Assembly: GCF_029784155.1 (NCBI RefSeq)
Contig: NC_073692.1
Span: forward strand, 19,594,126-19,658,125
DNA: 64,000 bases
From: Uranotaenia lowii
Taxonomy: Eukaryota > Arthropoda > Insecta > Diptera > Culicidae
Reading direction: 5' to 3'
Under the pieces are notes generated by a model that was not told the DNA's origin, did not search any database, and saw only the letters and a program-made list of their open reading frames with translations. Positions 33,839 through 45,921 of this stretch are shown here, one piece after another. A program made the position numbers and the translations under genes. Position 1 is the first letter of the stretch. Each line of letters opens with the position of its first letter.

Positions 33839-35875
33839 TAAAATATAAAAGTTATGTACAATCTTTGGAGCTTTTTGTTCATCTCTGGTGATTTTTGACG
33901 GGTTAAAAACGGGTTAACAAAAACACCATTTTCACGATTTTTTTCTAGAGCTATCGTTCAAACAAATGTATTAAATTTTATTGCATTATACAAAGCATTG
34001 TTAAAAGAACATTTAGTAATTTTTTCGTAGAAAAATATTGAAATATTAGCCGGTGACGGAGCACTTTCGAGGATGCCTTTTAGAAAACAGGATTTGCGGT
34101 GGACACTGTATCTCAGCACAGAATCATCTGAAGCCAAAACTCAAGCGCAAAATATTTTCAATAGATGTTTTTCTGGACCCCAACGTTTTTATTTAACTTA
34201 AAACAAATTTTATGAAATTTTTGTGGCTGTTTGAAGTAAAAACTACGATTTTTCACGAAAAAATCCGCCATTTTTTATCTGTAAAATATCCCCAAAGTAA
34301 AAAAAAAAGAAAAACGTTGGGGTCTGGTATTTTATATGTAGAAAATATGTTCCAAATTTGAATAGAATCGGATAAGTAGTTTTCAAATGACGATGTCCAC
34401 GGACTTTAAAAATGTGCTTACGAGAAAAACGCGTTTGAAGTGTCTGCTCGTGCTTTCTTGCAGTATTAGATAGGAGGAGATAAAGGCCTATAATTTCTAC
34501 AGTTTTGCTTAAATTGAATTGAAAATTTGACACAACATTCTTGAAATGTTTACAATAAGAAAATAAAAAAAAATAAAAAATCGATTTTTTGAAAGTGTTA
34601 GACCCTACCCACCCCCCCCCCCCCCTCTCTTAAAGCACTGAACCATTGACCAGTACTTCGTTGTTGGATGTCACATGGTCCATCTGTTCTTCGGACAAAA
34701 TAGGCATGAATGTATGACATAATAATTTAAAATTCTTTGAATTGTTTTTTTTTTTATTATTTCATCTTAGTATACAAACAAATCAGCTGCGATGAACTTG
34801 AAACAAATTAATCACAGACTCTTATCCTGCCAAAAAGGTTATTTATAAAAATTATACATAACTAGACGATCTTACTCATTATTTATTGCACTAGTAGTCG
34901 TTGTGAGCTGACACTTTCGAAACTAGCATTGTTTTGGTTGATGCCAGTCTTGAAGGTATGAAACACAGCACTGATGATAAGCCACCGTCTAACATTGTTC
35001 TGACATTATGTAAAAGAAAATTTGGCACATGACCCGCACCAGCAAAAAATCACCATGCACTTACATTTTCTAACTGCAGATTGCATTACTAATTTTCACT
35101 TCTTTTTGTACCCGCGCGTCTGTGAACTCCAATACAACGTTTACGTCTGTTCAACACCAAACACACCCACCGCAGCTCGCGTCACGCGTTCCCTCAAGGA
35201 TGCACACGATCGCTGCTGCCGCTGTACAACGGAAGAACGAACGCACAGAACGATTAGCAACAGTGTAATAACGTCCATTGATATGTATGTAGAAGGCATC
35301 GTCAGCTGAGCGAGCCAATCAATCACCTTTGAGAGCAAACCCAGTCGAGATGCTTGTCGATCTTAATCTAATTCGGAACTGAGAACTGCAGCTGCAGCAG
35401 CTCGGGATCTTTGCTCACTTACCGGATTGCAACTTATGCAGAACGCAAACTGTATCACGGGTGACTTTGGAATTGGCTGATGTGTTGCTAACGTTCGGTA
35501 CATTCAGGCGGTATGTAACTTGTTTTTAATTTTGATCTTGAATATCCAAAATAATAGTTTGCAAATCATACGATTGGCAGTTCATATTCTTTTAATAAGT
35601 GTTTTAAACAAAACTAAGCTGTCTTACTGTTATTGTTACTTAAATAACAATAAACAAAATCAATGAGCATATGTTTGTATGTGGAAAACATACAATTTGC
35701 ATAGTTTATTTCAAATTTGTGTTCAAAGATGTGAGGAAGCCAATAGCACATTTTTCTCACTTTATTGTGCGTCCACTTTTGATAACCGCACGACTTCACT
35801 CTTATTTTTGTGACGAGATTTTATATTTATTTTAGTTTTTAGAATAGTTAATGTTAATAGCGGTAAGTTATATGG
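33839..35875. other. Intergenic with a possible minus-strand 5' exon
   Basis: 33.8-34.9 kb is AT-rich with a poly(C) run at 34611-34625. From about 35010 to 35500 the sequence is more complex and richer in GC, with repeated CTGCAG/CAGCTG motifs. It contains a strong minus-strand donor, AATCCG|GTAAGTGAGC, near 35424. This could be a non-coding first exon or a regulatory stretch; no protein family is recognised. Confidence 0.25.
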
Positions 35876-36053
35876 AGAGTTTCACACAAGAAAATATTCT
35901 GTCAGAAGTTTTCTTTGTCAGCCACCCTGCGGCTTTGAATATTTGGTTTTTTTAATTCAAATTCCTAAATTTACTTAATTAAAACCGAAATCTGTAGGGT
36001 GGCAAACTTAAGAAAACTTCACGACAGAATGTTTTCTTGTGTGGAATTCTCTC
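35876..36053. mobile_element. Short TIR element (MITE)
   Basis: Arms GAGAGTTTCACACAAGAAAA (left) and, reversed, GAGAATTCCACACAAGAAAA (right), continuing through TTCTGTC, AAGTTTTCTT and GCCACCCT on both sides for about 55 bp. The centre is about 60 bp and AT-rich. Target duplication not determined; no ORF. Confidence 0.75.
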
Positions 36054-36614
36054 AGCAATCTGAATCTGTCGTTGGTTTCGACTGAAACTTACCGTTATTG
36101 ACCTGAACTGCTTATGATACATACACAGCCGTATCTTGTCAACATCCCGGTGAGTAGTAGAACACATTTACTACTTATCTTTACTAGGCCGGGCCCACTG
36201 TGCAGTATTGGACGCAAAGACAACTGGAACACAGGGAGGAAGCTCCTTGTAGGGTGGAGAATAAGTTCGTAGTTTAGATTTTGTTGTATTCACAATGAAT
36301 GGTTCACTTTTTCCAATAAAAAAAATCGATTTTTCATAAGTACGATGGATTAGAAACTGAAAAATGAGGAGGCGAAAATCTTCATTTCCGAAAAAAGCCG
36401 ATTTTTGCATTTTATCAAGGCCAAGAACCTGCCCGGGACGTTTGTGACGGGAAAAGAGCGGAAAATATGTTGTTTGGTCGGTGTTAGGTCTGGGAATTCG
36501 GTGGATGCATAAAAACTCCCCATTCGAGCTTCTGGATTACGGCATTTAACGTTAAGTGCAAAATGGCGCCTGGCGTACAACTCAAGGCGCTATTATTAAA
36601 GTGTTATTATATTA
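36054..36614. other. Intergenic, nothing recognised
   Basis: Moderate-complexity sequence with overlapping short minus frames (36171-36580) that I cannot assign. Confidence 0.3.
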
Positions 36615-37917
36615 AAGTCTGCTTCATTTAATATTGGAACAAATTCTTTTGCTCATTGTGGCGCTCCTAGTGGACGGATTTGGAAACTTTTTTCACCCAC
36701 GTGTCGGGAAATTCATTACCTTTCACCATGTATTTATGTCATAACACCAAACGATAGCATTTTGTAAACAACCGCCATGGAAGCCGAACGGAGAGATCAA
36801 ATTGTGCACAGTTTTCTTGAAAATCCATTGTTGTCGGCATCGAAGCTAGCTAAACAGCTTAAAATGCCCAGAAATACCGTATGGCGTGTTATCAAGCAGT
36901 ACAAGGAAACATTGACGACGGCTCGGAAGCCGCATTCGAAGCGTCGGAGTGGAACTGTCGACCGGAAACTGCGTGGGAAAGTCATCAAGGCCGTCAAGAG
37001 GAATCCCAATCTTTCAGACCGCGATTTGGCCAATAAGTTCCAGGCCGCTCACAGTACGGTGCGACGAATTCGTCTCCGGGAAGAAATAAGGTCATTCCGA
37101 GCCAGCAAACAGCCAAATCGGACGCTGAAGCAGAACAATGTGGCCAGAATCCGTGCTCGAAAGCTGTACGACCAAGTGCTGACCAAGTTCGACGGATGTA
37201 TTCTGATGGACGATGAGACCTACGTGAAGGCGGACTTTGGGCAAATCCCAGGTCAAAAATTTTATTTGGCGACGGCTCGGGGGGATGTACCTGCAAAATT
37301 TAAGTTCGTGTTTGCGGATAAATTCGCCCGCAAGTACATGATTTGGCAGGGGATATGCAGTTGTGGACAGAAAACCACAGTCTTTCTCACTGACAAGACA
37401 ATGACATCAGAAGTCTACAAAAAAGAGTGCATACAGAAACGGATTCTGCCGTTTATTCATGCCCACGACCGTCCAGTAATGTTTTGGCCGGACCTCGCAA
37501 GCTGCCATTACAGCAAAACGGTTATGGAATGGTACGCAACGAACGGGGTCAGCGTAATACCGAAGGACCTCAACCCCCCAAACTGCCCCCAGTTCCGGCC
37601 GATAGAGAAATACTGGGCAATCACGAAGCGGAGGCTTAAGGCAAAGGGAAAACTTGTTAGGAACATGACTCAAATGAAGAACTGGTGGAATCAAATCGCC
37701 AAAACGGTGGACGAAAAGGGTCTGCGCCGCCTAATGTGCCGTATTACGGGAAAAGTACGAGAATTTCTTCGAAACAGCAATGAATAATTTTTTTAATTTT
37801 TTTTATGAAAGAGTAAAGAAAATGCTACATTTGTATGAAAAACAAATTATGAATTCGTTAATAAATGACTGAACTACACGCAATTGTTTGTGTTCCAATA
37901 TTAAATGAAGCAGACTT
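36615..37917 (+). mobile_element. Apparently intact DD37E Tc1/mariner-type transposon
   Basis: TIRs start AAGTCTGCTTCATTTAATAT on both ends and match for about 28 bp. TA target duplications are at 36613-36614 and 37918-37919. The 1303-bp element has an unbroken 336-codon transposase, so it meets the structural criteria for autonomy. The DD37E group (ITmD37E) is known from mosquitoes. Confidence 0.93.
36777..37787 (+). CDS. DD37E transposase, complete
   Basis: 336 aa from ATG (context ACCGCCATGG) to TAA. The N-terminal half holds two helix-turn-helix DNA-binding units (LSASKLAKQLKMPRNTVWRV; LSDRDLANKFQAAHSTVRRI). The catalytic domain has the first Asp in LMDDETYVKADF, the second in MFWPDLASCHYS and the Glu in FRPIEKYWA. 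Counting from the second Asp to the Glu gives 37 intervening residues, i.e. DD37E. It cuts and pastes the surrounding TIR element at TA sites. Length is normal for the group (about 330-350 aa). There is no frameshift or stop, and the codon range is richer in GC than the surroundings, as expected of a recent arrival. Confidence 0.95.
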   Translation: MEAERRDQIVHSFLENPLLSASKLAKQLKMPRNTVWRVIKQYKETLTTARKPHSKRRSGTVDRKLRGKVIKAVKRNPNLSDRDLANKFQAAHSTVRRIRLREEIRSFRASKQPNRTLKQNNVARIRARKLYDQVLTKFDGCILMDDETYVKADFGQIPGQKFYLATARGDVPAKFKFVFADKFARKYMIWQGICSCGQKTTVFLTDKTMTSEVYKKECIQKRILPFIHAHDRPVMFWPDLASCHYSKTVMEWYATNGVSVIPKDLNPPNCPQFRPIEKYWAITKRRLKAKGKLVRNMTQMKNWWNQIAKTVDEKGLRRLMCRITGKVREFLRNSNE

Positions 37918-38042
37918 TAGAATTTAAATTCGCAAAACAAAATACCTTAATGCAGCCAACAAATAATGCTATTATTTTGGTCTCAGCTTGAATCTTAACT
38001 ACATGATGAAGGTTTATTGGTACCTAGTTTTGCTATCGCATA

Positions 38043-38345
38043 AAATTCTTTATGTATGTTGATAATCCCCATGGGTGCATGGATTCACCGCAGTTTAACC
38101 AAAGTATAGATAAAATTTTAATTTATCTGACTCCCGAGTTCCATACCCGGCACCATGGCTTCGTGTGAACTGCTATAAATTGTATGTTTTACGTGACACG
38201 TAAATATATATTTGGAAGAACAATTTAAACAAATACGCAACCAGTTCAAAATGTATAATATGCTTGATATTATACATTTACTACAAGTATTCCGGCACCC
38301 GTGTACCTTTCCAGTTGGCATCTGAATGAACGTTCTCATTTAATC
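38043..38345 (-). mobile_element. Decayed SINE body (same family as 2808-3264)
   Basis: Follows the minus-strand SINE body in order: ATGTATGTTGATAATCCCCA, GATTCACCGCAGTTT, CCCGGCACCATGGCTTCGTG, GTATTCCGGCACCCGTGTAC and CCAGTTGGCA. The tRNA-like head is absent. A small AT-rich insertion with an inverted repeat (TATAATATGC..ATTATACATT) lies near 38255. Confidence 0.75.
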
Positions 38346-41300
38346 AATCGAAACTAATATATTAGAAGAAATATATTAGAATGAAATAAAAAAGAACAAT
38401 CTCACCAAGTCGTAGGCATTGATTGCTACTCTTTTGCATTCGTAGGATCTTAATCAGTAATTGGTCTGATTGAAGCCAACAGTTTCCGACGCAAGCCAAT
38501 CCATATCTCTCATTCATAACCCGGTGGCAATGCTGAGTTCTTCTTATGCGTTTGCATTTGGCAAAGGCTTAAACAAGCAATTGCATTCAAATCCTCTCGC
38601 AGAACGCAACCTTATTATTTACCACTTTTTTCGGACTATTTCTTACCGTCAACTGGGGCAACATGCAACAATTTTCAACTTCAATGGCTTCTAAAAAACT
38701 TATGTTCACAGTTAATCCTACCTCTTATACATCAAAAGTTTTAAGGTTGATGGGACACCAAACTGACGTAGTCAGAAAAATTATTGGTTTTACCAGTTAT
38801 TTTTAAATTTACAAAAACATGCGATTTTCACCCCACTAAGAAAAAGGGGCAAGTTGCAACAAACTCTGTAACTAATGAAAAATCAAATGAAAACGTTTGA
38901 AAATTTAAAGTTTTTGATACATTTGTGATGTCATAACGCATGAAGTACCAATTGCAGTAATATTTGGTTATATCCGAATTTAATTTTACATTTTTTCTGT
39001 CAAAATTGTTTTTAATAAAAAAGTGTTCATCTGCTGCATACATTTAGGGGTAAAAAATACTACAAAATATTCTATTATCTTAAATCATGTAAATAAATCT
39101 TAGGATGGATGTATGTTTAATGTTAATAAACGCATAATGCAAAACAATCATATCCGAGCATATGGAAACGTGATTTATGAGATTTAGTTCTGATTTGCAT
39201 TTTGTTGCATTTTGCCCCAGTCAGCTAACTGAATTATAAAAATATTTATTTAAAAAAATTGGTGATTGTCCGAAAAATATTTATACACCAACAGTGTTGG
39301 TATTGGATAAAGAAAGCAATATAAAGTTTGTAGGCGATATCATTAAGCCAATCCGTCATACGAGGTGAAGTTTTTTAAAGCATCGAAAAATGTGAAAATT
39401 TGAACATCTATTATTCGATTTTTTTGAATTTTGTATGAGAATCAAAAACTTTAAAAAACTTTTTCCCGATGTTAAAAAGAATCAATCATCAATTTGTTAT
39501 CATTCAATGATAACTTTATTACAGTACATTGAATTAAAAATTAAATGAGTGTTGTGGTATACAAATGTTGCATCTAACCCTGCCTTTGCATGATGCCCCG
39601 TTTGACTGCTTGATCTGCTTTTCCTTCCCTCCCCTCGCCCTTTTCTCACAGATAAGAGTCTCCACACCAGGTAATACACAAATCACCAAGTCGGCCGACA
39701 ATCAATCAATTCCACATGCAATTTGTTATTTTGAATTTGCCAGTATTTCCCAAATATATTATTGTTTTCCTCATTTTATAAATTTTCAAAATTTCAAATA
39801 ACCATCGAAGATACATAATTTCAATATTGTATTTTTATTTTAAGTCTAAAAGTTCAAATATCTTCGGATATTCAACATTTTAGAGAAGACAAAATCTCGT
39901 AAATTCAAAAATTTTCACTTGAACTTTTTAGTATGAGTTTTGCTATCGCATAAAATTCTACATCTAATCTAACAGCTTGCTTTTGATAGCTTATTCTGAT
40001 CTTTGTATGCTATCAAAAAAGCTTAGAAATTATAATGATACCTGATTTTGCTATCGGAGAAAGATGAAAAAATGTTCTCAGTTTACACCTCGTTTTGCTA
40101 TCGATATGGGCATCAAATTCTACTCAAATCGTGTTTTACTATTGTTAAATAACTGAGTTAATTTGAACCAATTTGAAGAATTAAAATTATTCGTCCTGTT
40201 TCTCCTCGCAGTACGGTTCTATTAAGATGTGATGTACCCATTAATCTGAATCTATGGGGAGAATGGACTCGTGGGCCGGTAGTCGTTTTTTTTTCGCTCT
40301 AAGTACGGAAACGTTTGTGTATAAAAATAAACAAAACCTTCACCTTGGTTGGATAAAAGCCAGCCAGTAGTAGTTACAGGCTGATTTTGTATGCGCCTAG
40401 CTAGGCTTGTAGTTGGGTAGCATAGTATCCACGAGTTAGCTAGTAGTGGAATCACCCAATTATGTAAAGGTGTTATTCAGAGCTTGTGTGAGGGTTGATG
40501 GATTGTAGCTAAACATGCTTACCTTAGCGGAAGGATACCAAGCTGAAAAAATTCTTCTGCTTTCGATGGGGTTTTCCGAAAACCAAAAAGCTTTCAGGAT
40601 AATCTATTTAGTGATGTGAATTAGCTGCGCTAGCATTAAAGCTAGGTGGCAATCCGTGGGCTGTCGTTGATGTTGATGTTTGACGCGGATGATGTCGAGA
40701 CTGGTGGAACCGGTGATGATCGTCGTATAAGTTACTATTGCACACTCTCATTGACAGCGTGTGAGAGTTTAGTCGACGCGAAGTGTTGTTTGGAAAGAGC
40801 TGTTTTCCACATTTAAGCTACGAGGCCACTAAACATGATTATGTAATGGAAACGGAAATAAATCGACCCTGCTTAACGGGTCCTCCCACGACTATGCATC
40901 AACGACCTCCTGAACTCGTTTCGGTGGTATTCCAGTCTTTCCAGTTCTGGAAACGGAATACACGTTACATGCATAGAATCGCTCCTCACAACGCACTTTT
41001 AGTTGGCAGCTCAACCGGACCAGAAAATAAAGAACAAATCAAACAAGCGAGGAATGATTTTTTCAACAAACCGAACAACAACACCACTCTTTCTTCTCAC
41101 ACTCCCGGGAAGCCTTCCGAAAGGCTTATTAAAATTCTATTAAAAAACTTTTTCTCAAATTGATTATGAGCACGTATTGTTCGCTTATGGCCATTTTATG
41201 TGCTCCACCAGCTTAGGTAGGTGTAAAAATCAAAGGCCTGTTTCCGATCGAGACAGAAAAGTTTAGAATTAACAAACCACTCCACAAGACCTCACTTTTA

Positions 41301-41547
41301 ATGGCTGAACATGATGACAGAAATTGCAGAATCGTAAACCCCTAAAAATTCCGACTCGACTCCGCTCGCGTTCAACTTTACAGGTCGACTGCACTCAAAA
41401 AGCAGAGGCTCGACTCGACCCCAGCTGGTTCGGTTTGACAGAACGCGCGATGAAGAAATTCACTGCGAGGAAACTCGCACGCATTCATTCCGAAAAATAA
41501 GTTCACTCTCACGTATGACGTCACATGAATTATGATGTTGTATTCTC
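38346..41547. other. Intergenic, one unrecognised ORF
   Basis: Mostly AT-rich. Repeated motif TTTTGCTATCGCATAAAATT at about 38030 and 39940, with weaker forms near 40035 and 40100. The plus frame 40783-41163 (126 codons, starting MLFGKSCFPHLSYEATKHD) is the longest open frame here. It has no recognisable domain, signal peptide or membrane segment and may be chance. Confidence 0.2.
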
Positions 41548-41555
41548 TCTGTGGG

Positions 41556-43151
41556 CAGGGTTGCCAACTATTTTTCAGAAAAGTCTGGAAGATTTTTAAA
41601 AAATGTCTGGAAATTTCTGCAAATGTCTGGACACCTAAGTATTGAAGGTGGCGACCTTTTTTTTGGTCCCCAGATCTCAATGTTACAATAGTATTTTTCT
41701 GTCACTATATCAGTCACGTGCTCTGTCATTTGCCAAGGTTTCGAACCCTTATTGAATTCATAGTTCATAGGTTCTACTAATCATTTCCTCAGGGTGGCCA
41801 CTCGAAATCCATTTTGGATTTCCCGCATTTTTCCCGACTTTCTTCCGCATGTTAACATGATATTCCCGATTTTGTAAAACAGGAAACAAAACAAAAATTC
41901 GAATATTTATTTTTGAAACCACCTACCTAGACCTAGTTTTCTAAGATTTGCCTTTGTTTTTATATTTTTTTCAAAAATCGTCCTGAATTGCCCGACCATG
42001 TAAAAACGTGTGATGGAAAGTATGGTATTTTTAAGTTAAAAGTCATTGTTCTTTGAAACTACTATTTTGAAGATATTATGCTCAAATTCGACCTTCATAT
42101 AATTAAATATCAAATAAGCAATTTCAAAGTGCTTAGCACCTGCTTTGACATGTTTTGTTCCAGATTTCACAGGATCCAAATATCTTTGGTAACCAACGCC
42201 CTAGCAGCGACAAGTCATCTGATGTCCTTTCAATTCTTTGAGACATTTTGAATATCATAGAAACCCCTACCTGAAAAAGACCTCGTAATACATCATATGG
42301 TAATATCATCTGATTGGAAATGATCGATTCAAAACATGAGGAGTATTACAATGGAACAAATATAAGGAAAATGAAATAAACTCTCTGGAGTATTCGACCG
42401 AATATTCGTTTGGCCGAATAGTTAGAAAGGTCAATATTCGGTATTTGGCCGTTGGCCGAGTACAAATTTTTTCGTCCATCATGCTTCCTCTCTATGAGCG
42501 TCGGATAGAAGCTTCAATTGATTCGCCTCCTCGGCCGCCTCTCGCTTCCGATTTGCAATTGTTTCTATAACAGATTGTTTTCCTTTTTTTTTGTTTTAAT
42601 AGGACTCGACATCTCTCGAGTGAGTATAACGAGCATACTGGATTAACGATTTCGTTACGGTTATTCCCGTTGTTCAATGAAGCAAGTTAAAACTAGTCAA
42701 AACCGATCCAACACGGTAGGAGGATCCATTTCGACCTGGTAGAAATCGGTCGAAGCCAACCGTAAAGAGAATGATGATCAACTGTGATACAATTTTTACT
42801 TGTTTGGCCTTTTTCGTTCAAACTTCATTGAACAGACTTTCACCGAGCCAAAAATTCCCGACTTTTCGGGAGAAATTCTCGGCTTTTTCCTGCATTTTTC
42901 CCGGTGGATTCCAAATCCCGTCTTTTTCCCGCATTTCTCGAATGGGTGGCCACCCTGTTTCCTGCCATATTACACCATAACAAAATTGAATTTTCATAGA
43001 ATCTTAAAACAATTTATGTCCAAACACAAAAGTCTGGAATTGTCTGGAAGAAATGCCAAAAGTCTGGAAGTCTGGAAACCTAAAAAAATGTCTGACAAAA
43101 GTCCAAAAAGTCTGGAAGATCCAGACAAAATCTGGAAGGTTGACATCACTG
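41556..43151. mobile_element. hAT-like non-autonomous element with perfect 8-bp target duplication
   Basis: Ends CAGGGTTGCCAACTATTTTT and, reversed, CAGTGATGTCAACCTTCCAG. TCTGTGGG flanks it exactly at 41548-41555 and 43152-43159. AAAAGTCTGGAAG-type subterminal repeats occur at both ends (41578-41632 and 43030-43140). A second element (41790-42957) is nested inside. No transposase. Confidence 0.85.
41790..42957. mobile_element. Nested hAT-like element
   Basis: Ends CAGGGTGGCCACTCGAAATC and, reversed, CAGGGTGGCCACCCATTCGA. A 6-bp direct repeat TTTCCT abuts both ends (41784-41789 and 42958-42963). TTTCCCG(C/A)-rich subterminal motifs are at both ends. The centre has several CCGAATATTCG-like motifs near 42400-42470. 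No transposase. Confidence 0.75.
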
Positions 43152-43159
43152 TCTGTGGG

Positions 43160-44003
43160 AGCCTGATCGAAACGGAATGACGTTTTCAACCTATTTTATC
43201 GGGGTATGTGTGGGCAACTCGAGCGAACATCGTGTATTCATGAAATACCTTACGCGGTAGAAATACATTTAGCTTAACGGTGTTCATTTCTAGTTTTTGA
43301 AGCCGTTAGACGCGTGATTTGTTTGACAAAAATTTATGAAAAAATGTTTCTTTTTTAAAAATTGGGAAATCAATTCATTTTAAGGTCAAGTTAAAAATGC
43401 ATATAACGTCGAATATTGAAATCTAATTATATTGAAAACATTTTTTTTTACAGAATCGACGATCTTCCCCAAAATTGAAAATTGGGTTCATGTATTGTTT
43501 ACATGTGGTTTAAACTCGAAAAAATGAACCCAGTTTTCAATTTTGGGGTAGATCTGAAGACCCCCGGCGCAAATTGTCAGATAATAAAAAAAATCCCAAT
43601 ATGTTAGTATGTATATGTTAAAATGTAGAGGTAGTATTTTTTTTGGAGATGTTACCTCGACTTCGCACATGTTTTTCAATAGTTTAACTCTTCGTTATGG
43701 GCGAATCTACCAAGCAAGCCTCTCTTATAAAATAAAATAAGTTAAATCAAACTCTTAGTTGAAAATTATTTAAAAATGCTGGATATATCTCGAGATGGTG
43801 TCATCATTTTTGAATTTTCAACAGAAGGACATAAATTCAGAAAGAAATCTTGCAAACCATGTAGATTATGATGCCAAAAATTCTTATCAATTTTTATGTT
43901 CACCCGCCTAGTCGCCAAAAGCTGTTAATGTTTTTTTTATTGTTCGGAAATTAAAAAAAAAGATGCTACAATTTTCGAACTTTATGTGACTTATACCTAT
44001 ATC
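43160..44003. other. Intergenic with a short hairpin
   Basis: 43468-43549 is an inverted repeat (CCCCAAAATTGAAAATTGGG with ATGAACCCAG..TTTTGGGG) around a TTTACA-type loop. No gene. Confidence 0.4.
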
Positions 44004-44784
44004 ACTAGCTGACCCGGTGTGCCTTGCAACACCTTCCAAAAATTGTTGATATTTGTGGTTGGTACCTAGTTATTTTACTTTTCATTTAGTTGCAAAAATT
44101 TTTTAAATTCAATTTCAAAATCATTCAATTTTTTTTTTAAATTAAATTGCCACTTTTTTAATCCGTGTTAAAATCGTTTTTATGACTCTGGATTTCTTTG
44201 CATTATAAGTTTATAACTTATGCCAAAATATTTTTTTTATTTATGGAATCTTCGTTGTCCCTTTTTAATGTGGAGAGGGTCTCAAACTATCATAGAAACA
44301 TTTTTTGTAACAAAATAACTTCACGGTACACTTCTTTTACCTATATATTTGTTCTTGAATTATTATACAAATTGTGAGAGGGACCACCTCCCCCATTCCT
44401 ATATTCCTAATGGAAGGAAGGGGGATGTCATAACATCAGAAAAACACTTCTTGTACACTCAGAATCAAAACAACCCAAAATTAAGAATGCCCGGGCATCA
44501 AAACAAAGTTTAGCTGCCGTTCTTAATTTTGGGCTGCTATCAACACCCCAAAATCAAAGTTCACAGTTTGAACTGAAGCCCCCAAAAACTTATCGTTCAG
44601 AATTTGTTTCGTTTCTTGCCGCCGCGCTGTTTGTTTTTGTATAAATTTATTTCCATTGAAAAAGGAGTATGTAGTAAGCGTAAGTATACTTATAAAACAT
44701 TGAATACAGTCATTAATTACAATAAAGTGTAATTCAAAACCATTTTTTTCTATTTCCAGCAACATTAATTGTTAAAATTTGGGA

Positions 44785-45122
44785 AGAATTGTAGGAAATT
44801 GGAGGAACGGACCAACAAATTGAACGGGGATATCACCCAAATACAGATAGGTAAGTCTAGAAAAAATTGTTAACAGAAGATTTGTAAGTAAGAATATATA
44901 ATAGATTATTATCAATATTTCATATTATCAATTTCATTAACAACTCAATAAATATCGCATACTTTTGTTTTGCACTTAATCATGTTATTTTTTTTTATAG
45001 ATTCATCTTTTTAATTCTAATATTTTCTTTTTTCTTTGTTTTCCATTCTCATTACAGAGCTCGAAAAATTTCACCATGGGAATTATAATAACACAATTAA
45101 ACACAAAGTGGTAAAAACTTAA
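44785..45122 (+). other. Candidate terminal exons inside a transposon
   Basis: The open stretch RKLEERTNKLNGDITQIQI ends at a donor ATAG|GTAAGT (44850/44851). An acceptor CATTACAG (ending 45057) restores the frame to ELEKFHHGNYNNTIKHKVV..KT and TAA at 45120-45122, overlapping AATAAA at 45121-45126. No start codon or upstream exon could be linked. Unrecognised; possibly the tail of a transposase gene from an autonomous relative. Confidence 0.3.
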
Positions 45123-45252
45123 TAAAATAAGAATTAAAAAAAATTTTCAAGCAACGCATTTGTCTTTTTTGAATGAATATATGTCCATTTGATATGCTAT
45201 GAGCAGCAAATAAATATCGTTTTCTCGTCAGAATGGCTTTCTCGATTTTGGG

Positions 45253-45453
45253 CAAGGCGGGTAAAGGTAGGTGTGTTCTTATACCAATGCACGGAATCGT
45301 CCATCTTGTGACAGGCAATCGTAATCGTAGGCATGGTAGGCGAACAATTCGCTGTCAAAAAGCGCACCGTCTCCACCCCCCACCAATGAGAAACTTTTGG
45401 TACCCCTTGCCTACTTTTCCTCAGTATGCACCCACCCTACTGGAGGCACTCTG
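45253..45453. mobile_element. hAT-like MITE, family M1, copy 1
   Basis: 201 bp with perfect 8-bp duplication ATTTTGGG (45245-45252 and 45454-45461). Starts CAAGGCGGGTAAAGGTAGGT and ends CCACCCTACTGGAGGCACTC TG. Shares about 190 bp at high identity with 48881-49082. GC-rich for this region. Confidence 0.85.
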
Positions 45454-45468
45454 ATTTTGGGGTGTGAG

Positions 45469-45921
45469 CTGGGTTGCCAGGTGCCCAGATTTGTCTGTAA
45501 AACCAAGACTTTTGACCCTTCGTCCAGATATTGGTCAGACACAGATTTTGCCCAGATTTTTGCTCAGAGTGCCCAGATTTAACAGACTTTTGAAATTGAG
45601 TGATGAAATCAATATTTATGTATCGGATTTGATCCGTAAGTGCCAGATTAGACTGTAGATCTCACTTGTATTCATGGGTATTCGACCAATCATTCATAAA
45701 CTTTTTTTTCGGCATGGTACGTGGTAGGAAACACTGTTAGTTATGTAGTTCTCAACTCGAAAATTACCCGAATACAACACCCCCCCTCTCCCAATCCTCC
45801 CAACAGGCATCGAAAATTTTTTTGTTCAGCACCAAATTTGTTATCTTCCTTGTGTACAGACACACACAGACTTTTTTTCAAAATTGACCAGATTTTTTAT
45901 CCTCAACACCTGGCATCCCTG
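45469..45921. mobile_element. hAT-like MITE with perfect 8-bp target duplication
   Basis: Starts CTGGGTTGCCAGGTGCCCAG and, reversed from the right, CAGGGATGCCAGGTGTTGAG. Flanked by GGTGTGAG at 45461-45468 and 45922-45929. CCCAGATTTGTC-type motifs lie near both ends. It shares one base of target duplication with the MITE just left of it. Confidence 0.88.

Noticed and set aside
34611..34625. Poly(C) run as another hAT-like element end
   Set aside because: No CAGGG-type terminus or 8-bp duplication could be found around it.
40783..41163. Protein-coding gene of 126 codons
   Set aside because: No domain, no homologue that I recognise and no splice context; kept only as a remark on the intergenic stretch.
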